Shown here in pieces: positions 6,619-10,477 of a DNA stretch of 10,477 nucleotides (its first letter is position 1; each line of letters starts with the position of its first letter). The DNA is from Chitinispirillaceae bacterium. GTDB lineage: Bacteria; Fibrobacterota; Chitinivibrionia; Chitinivibrionales; Chitinispirillaceae. The notes below the pieces were generated by a model. That model did not search any database. It had not been told where the DNA came from and worked only from the letters and a program-made list of their open reading frames with translations. The stretch spans positions 1 to 10,477 of the forward strand of contig JAFGDP010000115.1 of assembly GCA_016932075.1 (NCBI GenBank), given 5' to 3'. Both the position numbers and the translations under genes were made by a program.

Positions 6619-7088
6619 TATACGAGATTGTATTGATTTCATAGAAAACCGGGGCCGAATGATCCGTTTTGCCGCCTTGCCTCATCCCGGAAACAGGCTG
6701 TCGGGTCTAGGGACCTGGGGACGGACTATTTTTATACTTTTAACTATCCCGCGTGACTGACCAGGCCTTTGGCTTTCCTGGTGGGTGGCTGCATTAAGAT
6801 GATAAAGATAGTACGTCCTCGATGGACAGGTCGCTTCCCTATTTCCCCGCATCTATCAGTGCTTCATCCCCGCTCTGTACATGCTCAAGGCATTCGTGGC
6901 AATAGCTGTGCAAACTAATGAACAGACAGGTACGATCCCAGTATTAGCATCATCTTTGAACCAGTCTTGCACAGTTATCCGATATAGTGTACACATAGTT
7001 CTTTCGGTCCTCTTGCTCGGTCAATCGACGTCAACGCTTCCCGTTCCACCGTTTCCTCTTTCCGTCCCTGAATTATTTTCCCTTACGT
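6619..7088. other. 470-bp gene-free region with REP-like palindromes
   Basis: No convincing gene was found in six frames; all frames are broken by stops or have no recognisable pattern. Just after the TPR gene, AAAACCGG (6645-6652) and CCGTTTT (6664-6670) make a weak terminator-like stem. CCCG (6686-6689) and CGGG (6702-6705) enclose ACAG/CTGT in a REP-like palindrome. ACCAGG (6760-6765) and CCTGGT (6777-6782) form another hairpin. The rest looks like decayed sequence, most of it inside the inverted-repeat-bounded segment listed separately. Confidence 0.5.
6718..7068. mobile_element. 351-bp segment bounded by inverted GGGACGGA, possible non-autonomous or decayed element
   Basis: GGGACGGA at 6718-6725 is inverted as TCCGTCCC at 7061-7068. 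From memory, GGGGACGGAC-like sequence is common at the ends of elements carrying REP-associated (Y1) transposases in many environmental bacteria, but no transposase motif is readable here. No target duplication was seen. The right end lies 20 bases before the trpF start codon. The call is tentative: an 8-base match may be a coincidence. Confidence 0.3.
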
Positions 7089-7745
7089 ATGCCCATGCGC
7101 ATAAAAATATGCGGTATCACCCGCTTCGAAGACGCGAAAGTCGCCGCCGGTCTTGGCGTGGACGCGCTCGGTTTCATCTTTTACCAGAGAAGCCCACGCT
7201 ATATCCCGCCCGAAGAGGCCGCGCTCATTATTAAACAACTGCCGCCGTTTATTTCGCGCGTCGGCGTGTTTGTGGATGAGGAGCCGGAAAAGGTGGTCGC
7301 CATCGCGCGGGTAACGGGCATCGACACGATCCAGCTTCACGGGACCGAGTCGCCCCGTTACTGCTCCAAGATGCCGCTGCCGGTCATCAAGGCGTTCTCC
7401 ATCGAACCTGGCTCCGACCTGTCGCTTCTGGAACAGTACCACGTTTCCGGTTTTCTTCTCGATACCTGGGCAGGTGGCAAGCGCGGTGGCACCGGCAAGA
7501 CCTTTGACTGGAGCATCGCCCGTAACGCCTGCATAAAATACGACCGCATCATTCTCGCCGGCGGCCTCAATCCCACGAACCTGGAGGAGGCCCTGGAGAC
7601 CGTGCACCCCTACGGCGTAGACATTAACAGCGGCGTGGAGATCAAGCCGGGCATCAAGAACCCGCGGAAAATGCACGATGCGGTCAGAACCGTTCGCGCC
7701 TGGGAGCGGGGGGAGAAACGACAGGAAACCTTTAGTATGCTGTGA
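7089..7745 (+). CDS. trpF: Phosphoribosylanthranilate isomerase
   Basis: A 218-residue TIM-barrel enzyme of tryptophan synthesis that isomerises N-(5'-phosphoribosyl)anthranilate to 1-(o-carboxyphenylamino)-1-deoxyribulose 5-phosphate, in the cytoplasm. Visible motifs: KICGITR at 6-12 with catalytic Cys8, VGVFVDE at 58-64, IQLHG at 81-85, LLDTWAGGKRGGTG at 123-136 with catalytic Asp125, FDW at 139-141, ILAGGL at 155-160 and GVDINSGVE at 176-184. The length is normal. ATG 7089 is used; ATG 7095 (MRIKICG) also fits the family, and neither has a recognisable Shine-Dalgarno sequence, since the bases upstream are T- and C-rich. No other trp gene is in the window. The upstream neighbour is the gene-free 6619-7088 region, so the promoter must lie there or inside the inverted-repeat segment. 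Confidence 0.95.
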   Translation: MPMRIKICGITRFEDAKVAAGLGVDALGFIFYQRSPRYIPPEEAALIIKQLPPFISRVGVFVDEEPEKVVAIARVTGIDTIQLHGTESPRYCSKMPLPVIKAFSIEPGSDLSLLEQYHVSGFLLDTWAGGKRGGTGKTFDWSIARNACIKYDRIILAGGLNPTNLEEALETVHPYGVDINSGVEIKPGIKNPRKMHDAVRTVRAWERGEKRQETFSML

Positions 7746-7792
7746 ACCGGTACAACCGACTTTTTTCAAGTACACCCACCAAGGAGGTCCCC

Positions 7793-8068
7793 ATGTCAAC
7801 CATCAGCATCACCCGACAACCCGCAATGACCGAGATACAGCAACGCGGGATTTTCAACTGGCCGATCTGGGAAAAAGAGGTGTCGCGGTTCGACTGGTTT
7901 TACGACGAACCCGAGGAGTGCTATTTTCTTGAAGGCAAGGTCGTTGTGGAGTCAAAGGACGGCTCCAAGGTCGAGTTCGGCAAGGGGGACCTGGTGAAGT
8001 TCCCCAAGGGGCTGGGGTGCACCTGGGACATCAGGGAGCCGGTACGGAAACATTATAATTTCGGGTGA
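7793..8068 (+). CDS. Small cupin-domain protein
   Basis: A 91-residue single-domain cupin of the Cupin_3 type (the DUF861/ureidoglycine-hydrolase-like group). Seen: FNWPIWEKEVSRFDWFYDEPEECYFLEGKV region at 21-50 with Glu42/Cys43, then FGKGDLVKFPKGLGCTW at 62-78 and PVRKHYNFG at the end, which are characteristic of these short stand-alone cupins. Their substrate is generally unknown; a metal-binding or small-molecule role is possible. The start is fixed by AAGGAGG at 7781-7787, five bases before ATG; an in-frame GTG at 7742 would be a poor choice. It follows trpF by 47 bases on the same strand and may be cotranscribed, without an obvious functional tie. Confidence 0.8.
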   Translation: MSTISITRQPAMTEIQQRGIFNWPIWEKEVSRFDWFYDEPEECYFLEGKVVVESKDGSKVEFGKGDLVKFPKGLGCTWDIREPVRKHYNFG

Positions 8069-8103
8069 GGCTACGGGTTACTGTTATAGGTCAAGGAGAC
8101 TAT

Positions 8104-8361
8104 ATGGTTTCAGTCAGCATTCACGAAGCAAAAACACATCTCTCTTCGCTGATTTCGGAAGTAGAGCGGAAGGGAGAAAAAATCATAATCTGCCGGCATG
8201 GGCGGGCAATTGCTGAGATGGTGCCGCTTTCCAAAAAATCCCGTTTGGTGTTGGACAATGAACTCCGGCAGGTCCGGATTTCTGGGGACGCTACGAGCCG
8301 ATCACGGGGGAGTGGGAAAGTGTTTGAACACTACTATTCGAGTAGTACGCCGTCTCGATAA
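8104..8361 (+). CDS. Orphan Phd/YefM-family antitoxin, C-terminus apparently frameshifted
   Basis: As read, 85 residues. The N-terminal 52 residues (VSIHEAKTHLSSLISEV, then GEKIIICRHGRAIAEMVPL) are a typical Phd/YefM DNA-binding antitoxin domain. AAGGAG at 8093-8098 supports ATG 8104. From about residue 62 the frame gives a low-complexity Ser/Arg tail (DATSRSRGSGK) unlike the family. One frame over, the same bases read YEPITGEWESV and stop at 8325-8327, close to the EP-I/L-T-x-EW ending I recall for this group. One base thus seems lost (or gained) between about 8262 and 8292, by mutation or by a sequencing error. No toxin gene follows: hemW starts next. An unpaired antitoxin with a damaged toxin-binding tail suggests a decayed module. 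Confidence 0.7.
   Translation: MVSVSIHEAKTHLSSLISEVERKGEKIIICRHGRAIAEMVPLSKKSRLVLDNELRQVRISGDATSRSRGSGKVFEHYYSSSTPSR
8330..8346. repeat. Hairpin between the antitoxin and hemW
   Basis: ACTACT (8330-8335) pairs with AGTAGT (8341-8346) around ATTCG. It lies just past the frame-restored stop of the antitoxin and 19 bases before the hemW ATG. There is no T tract, so a terminator is doubtful; it could affect hemW translation, which has no clear Shine-Dalgarno sequence. Confidence 0.3.
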
Positions 8362-8365
8362 TTCA

Positions 8366-9526
8366 ATGACCCCCCTCTCCCTCTATCTCCACCTCCCGTT
8401 CTGCGCTAAAAAGTGCCGGTACTGCGATTTCTATTCGGTGAAACCCGACAAGCGGCTCTGCGCGCGCTATCTCACGTCGTTGGCGCGGGAGATCGACCGG
8501 TATGGCGACCACCCGATGGTACGCGGCGCGCAGGTCAGGACCGTGTTTTTCGGCGGCGGTACGCCGACCGTGCTGTCGCCGGATGAGCTTGCGCAACTAT
8601 GCGGCCTGGTCTGCTCACAATTCACCCTGGCGGACGCGGAATGGACGGTCGAGTGCAACCCGGAGTCGTTTACCAGGGAGAAGGCCTTGGTCCTGCTGGA
8701 TCACGGCGTCACGCGGCTGACCTTTGGCATCCAGTCGCTCGATGACCGGGAACTGTCGCTTCTGGGCCGCATTCACTCTGCCGACCGGTGCCACAGTGTG
8801 CTCCTCGATCCGGCGCTGACCCGCTTCCGCACTATCGGCGTTGACATCATCTATGGACTGCCGGGTCAGAGCGTAGCATCGCTTGAACGAACGGTATCGG
8901 CGCTCTTGGCGTTCCCGGTCATTACCCACATCTCGGCCTACGAGATGACCGTTGCCGATCACACACCCTTTGGCAGGCACCGGCGCCTGCTGCCGCTTCC
9001 CGGCGATGAGGCACTCACCGTCATGACCGAACGGCTCTGGCAGCGGCTCGAAGAGGCCGGGTTCGAGCACTACGAAATATCGAATTTCGCGCGGCCCGGA
9101 CACCGGTGCCTCCACAATGAGGTGTACTGGGATCATGCTCCCTGGCTCGGACTTGGCCCGGCCGCCCACTCCTATCTGCGCCCGCAGCGCTGGGGGAATG
9201 TGCGGGATCTTGCGCGCTACTGCGACATGGTGGAAGCCGGAGAAAAGCCCCGGGGGTTTGTCGAAACCCTGGATACCCGGATGCTGGCAGAGGAGATGCT
9301 GCTCATGGGACTGCGCAGGGCAGACGGGATTGATGAAGAGCGATTTGCAGAAAAATGCGGTAAAAATTTAGAAAAAATAATTGATAGTCAGAAATTGGGA
9401 TTTTTCAAGGAACAGGGTCTCGTCAGGTATGAAAAACCGTTCTGGCGACCAACGGCCATGGGGATGCTCATGGCGGACGGGATGGCGAGGGAGCTGATGG
9501 CTCATGGCACTGATAGTTATGAATAA
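8366..9526 (+). CDS. hemW: Heme chaperone HemW (radical SAM, formerly HemN-like)
   Basis: A 386-residue radical-SAM protein. HemW binds heme and a [4Fe-4S] cluster and delivers heme to acceptor proteins; it used to be annotated as oxygen-independent coproporphyrinogen III oxidase. Motifs: LYLHLPFCAKKCRYCDF with the CxxxCxxC cluster cysteines 13, 17 and 20, followed by Asp-Phe rather than the fourth cysteine of true HemN; FFGGGTPT at 61-68; ECNPES at 96-101; GIQSLDD at 121-127; IIYGLPGQ at 161-168; YEISNFARPG at 236-245; HNEVYW at 250-255; LGLGPAAHSY at 261-270. The length is normal for the family. ATG 8366 gives the standard N-terminus directly before the first motif, although no Shine-Dalgarno sequence is visible. 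The open frame runs on upstream but overlaps the antitoxin and has no family similarity there. Confidence 0.94.
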   Translation: MTPLSLYLHLPFCAKKCRYCDFYSVKPDKRLCARYLTSLAREIDRYGDHPMVRGAQVRTVFFGGGTPTVLSPDELAQLCGLVCSQFTLADAEWTVECNPESFTREKALVLLDHGVTRLTFGIQSLDDRELSLLGRIHSADRCHSVLLDPALTRFRTIGVDIIYGLPGQSVASLERTVSALLAFPVITHISAYEMTVADHTPFGRHRRLLPLPGDEALTVMTERLWQRLEEAGFEHYEISNFARPGHRCLHNEVYWDHAPWLGLGPAAHSYLRPQRWGNVRDLARYCDMVEAGEKPRGFVETLDTRMLAEEMLLMGLRRADGIDEERFAEKCGKNLEKIIDSQKLGFFKEQGLVRYEKPFWRPTAMGMLMADGMARELMAHGTDSYE

Positions 9527-9528
9527 TC

Positions 9529-9561
9529 ATGGCAAGGATAGAATGCGGTTTATCTTGCCAT
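9529..9561 (+). terminator. Hairpin after hemW, candidate terminator
   Basis: ATGGCAAG (9529-9536) pairs with CTTGCCAT (9554-9561), extended past one bulged G by ATA/TAT, with a 10-base loop. It starts three bases after the hemW stop. No T tract follows, so it may act as an mRNA stabiliser or an imperfect terminator. Its right arm contains the -35 element of the next operon. ATCATGGC also occurs as a direct repeat at 9526 and 9560. Confidence 0.4.
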
Positions 9562-9583
9562 CATGGCTGTTCCAGGCTATATT
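9555..9583 (+). promoter_or_regulatory. Promoter of the PIN toxin-antitoxin operon
   Basis: TTGCCA (9555-9560, 5 of 6 to consensus), a 17-base spacer and TATATT (9578-9583, 5 of 6). The transcript should start near 9590, about 28 bases before the PIN start codon. Confidence 0.55.
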
Positions 9584-9585
9584 TA

Positions 9586-9602
9586 TTGTACAACACGTAC
9601 AA
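9586..9602. promoter_or_regulatory. Palindrome, candidate operator of the toxin-antitoxin operon
   Basis: TTGTAC-AACAC-GTACAA is a perfect 6-base inverted repeat with a 5-base centre, lying over the predicted transcription start and just before the ribosome binding site (AAGAAGG, 9607-9613). Type II antitoxins usually repress their own operon by binding such sites; that this one does is inference. Confidence 0.5.
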
Positions 9603-9617
9603 CTTTAAGAAGGCCCG

Positions 9618-10022
9618 ATGAAAAAGGTTGTTGTCGATACAAGTGTGATTATTGCATGTCTTTTAAATGAACCGGAAAAGGCCCGACTTGAAGAGTTGAC
9701 TGATGGCATAGAGCTTATTGCACCGGGTTCTTTGCCCTGGGAAGTCGGCAATGCGCTGTCGGCAGCGTTTAAGAAGAAACGTTTCTCGAATCCTGATGCT
9801 GCATGTGCAGTTGCCAACGAATTCGGGCAAATCCCGGTGCGATTGGTTCATGTCGATATTGCAGCGTCGATAGATCTCTGTTTCAAACGCGGCATATATG
9901 CCTACGATGCGTATGTGATCATTTGCGCGCAACAAATTGGGGCGCCGCTGTTGACGCTGGACCGGCATCTCGCCGAAATTGCACTGCAAGAAAAGGTAAA
10001 GGTGATGGAGGTGTTTACATGA
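9618..10022 (+). CDS. PIN-domain toxin (VapC-like ribonuclease)
   Basis: A 134-residue PIN-domain protein, the usual length. PIN toxins are Mg2+-dependent endoribonucleases that cut tRNA, rRNA or mRNA and stop growth when freed from the antitoxin. The four acidic active-site residues are present: Asp7 (VVVDTSVI), Glu42 (LPWEVGNAL), Asp97 (YAYDAYVI) and Asp115 (LLTLDRHL). The start is supported by AAGAAGG four bases upstream. The stop overlaps the start of the next gene (ATGA, 10019-10022), so toxin and antitoxin are coupled, with the toxin first. This is the reverse of the common vapBC order, though other PIN/Phd pairs are arranged this way. Nothing suggests inactivation. The RNA target cannot be told from sequence. 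Confidence 0.9.
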   Translation: MKKVVVDTSVIIACLLNEPEKARLEELTDGIELIAPGSLPWEVGNALSAAFKKKRFSNPDAACAVANEFGQIPVRLVHVDIAASIDLCFKRGIYAYDAYVIICAQQIGAPLLTLDRHLAEIALQEKVKVMEVFT

Positions 10023-10252
10023 CCGTTTATACCTATTCAGAAGCACGTCAGAAATTTGCATCGTTATTGGATAAAGCACGAGCTGAAGGCGTCGTCCTGA
10101 TCCGGCGAAAGGACGGGCAGGTCTTCAGTATGAGACCGGAAAAGCACGGGAAGTCACCACTTTCGGTTAAGGGAATCCAGCCCTTTATTTCGACGAAAGA
10201 ATTGATTGAAGTTATCCGTGAGCAACGGTCGGGAATCCGTAGCAAAGCATAG
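10019..10252 (+). CDS. Phd/YefM-family antitoxin, partner of the PIN toxin
   Basis: A 77-residue protein. Residues 1-40 ([19 protein letters not shown], then [18 protein letters not shown]) fit the Phd/YefM fold, which dimerises and binds the operon's operator. Residues 45-77, with [19 protein letters not shown], are the likely toxin-wrapping tail. It starts within the toxin stop codon (ATGA), and GGAGG at 10007-10011 serves as ribosome binding site. Coupling with the PIN gene makes the pairing secure. It is unlike the antitoxin at 8104 in sequence, so the two are not a recent duplication. After its stop, GGGG (10256-10259) and CCCC (10264-10267) form only a 4-bp stem, so read-through into murG is possible. 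Confidence 0.85.
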   Translation: MTVYTYSEARQKFASLLDKARAEGVVLIRRKDGQVFSMRPEKHGKSPLSVKGIQPFISTKELIEVIREQRSGIRSKA

Positions 10253-10272
10253 ACCGGGGCAGACCCCTTCTC

Positions 10273-10477
10273 ATGAACCACAAACACCTCCTCCTCACCG
10301 GCGGCGGCACGGCCGGCCACGTTACCCCGAACATCGCGCTGCTGCCCGCGCTCCGCGCGGCCGGTTATTCGATCAGCTACATCGGCTCGGCAAAGGGAAT
10401 CGAACGTGAGCTGATCACCCGCGAAGGCGTCCCGTTTTACACCATTCCCGCAGGAAAGCTGCGCCGCTATCTCGACC
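10273..10477 (+). CDS. murG: MurG, N-terminal part, runs off the right edge
   Basis: The first 68 codons of the peripheral-membrane glycosyltransferase that adds GlcNAc from UDP-GlcNAc to lipid I, making lipid II for peptidoglycan. [22 protein letters not shown] (split here as [11 protein letters not shown] and [11 protein letters not shown]) at 6-27 is the N-terminal glycine-rich loop that contacts the lipid-linked acceptor, and [14 protein letters not shown] at 35-48 is the next family motif. ATG 10273 is in the expected place relative to the glycine loop; a GGGG stretch about 14 bases upstream is a poor ribosome binding site. It lies 20 bases after the antitoxin stop on the same strand. 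No other mur, fts or mra gene is in the window. Confidence 0.93.
   Translation, partial: MNHKHLLLTGGGTAGHVTPNIALLPALRAAGYSISYIGSAKGIERELITREGVPFYTIPAGKLRRYLD

Noticed and set aside
6718..7068. A transposase gene inside the inverted-repeat segment
   Set aside because: All three minus-strand frames were read and are broken by stops, with no Y1 transposase HUH motif visible.
6881..7234. A 117-codon plus-strand frame overlapping the start of trpF
   Set aside because: No motif, no ribosome binding site, and it conflicts with the secure trpF frame.
8198..8365. An N-terminal extension of hemW upstream of ATG 8366
   Set aside because: It overlaps the antitoxin gene and has no similarity to HemW; the family N-terminus begins at MTPLSLYLHLPFC.
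8104..10252. The orphan antitoxin at 8104 and the PIN toxin at 9618 as a split pair around hemW
   Set aside because: The PIN toxin already has its own coupled antitoxin, and the two antitoxins differ throughout.
1..10477. CRISPR array, tRNA or rRNA genes
   Set aside because: No regularly spaced 25-40-base repeats were seen and no tRNA or rRNA signature was recognised by eye.

Overview
The window is a 10.5-kb stretch of bacterial chromosome with about a dozen genes, mostly moderately GC-rich (50-65%) and with a short insert that is much richer in AT. The secreted protein at 2079-3458 ends in a short tail that resembles type IX secretion sorting tails. That points, weakly, to the FCB superphylum, perhaps a Fibrobacterota-like lineage. 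This is inference: no rRNA or other decisive marker is present. The window mixes housekeeping genes (trpF, hemW, murG) with accessory genes.

Layout. 1-597, minus strand: the end of a metallo-beta-lactamase-fold gene that runs off the left edge and seems to lack its N-terminal metal-binding half, then a small FlgM-like protein. 686-1961, plus: a good promoter and an HD-GYP protein whose HD motif is YD. 2079-3458, minus: a secreted TIM-barrel glycoside-hydrolase-like protein, convergent with the HD-GYP gene. 3459-3715: a divergent intergenic region with an inverted repeat and a direct repeat. 3716-6618, plus: the most interesting locus, a multidomain protein without signal peptide (beta-rich domain, two peptidoglycan-binding domains, GH19 lysozyme/chitinase domain), overlapping by ATGA a gene for an exported TPR protein. 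They look like an antibacterial peptidoglycan-hydrolase effector and its periplasmic immunity protein. The toxin domain and most of the partner gene are AT-rich (28-38% GC in sampled lines), while the delivery part and the last TPR are not, as if a toxin/immunity cassette had been swapped in.

6619-7088 has no gene and holds REP-like palindromes and a 351-bp segment bounded by inverted GGGACGGA, ending just before trpF. Then, all plus: trpF, a small cupin, an orphan Phd/YefM-type antitoxin with a frameshifted C-terminus, hemW, a PIN-toxin/Phd-antitoxin operon in toxin-first order with its own promoter and a palindromic operator candidate, and the start of murG at the right edge.

Genes that appear to work together: the effector and its partner (3716-6618), and the PIN/antitoxin pair (9618-10252). 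The FlgM-like and HD-GYP genes are divergent neighbours and could both concern motility or c-di-GMP control, but this is not demonstrated by sequence.
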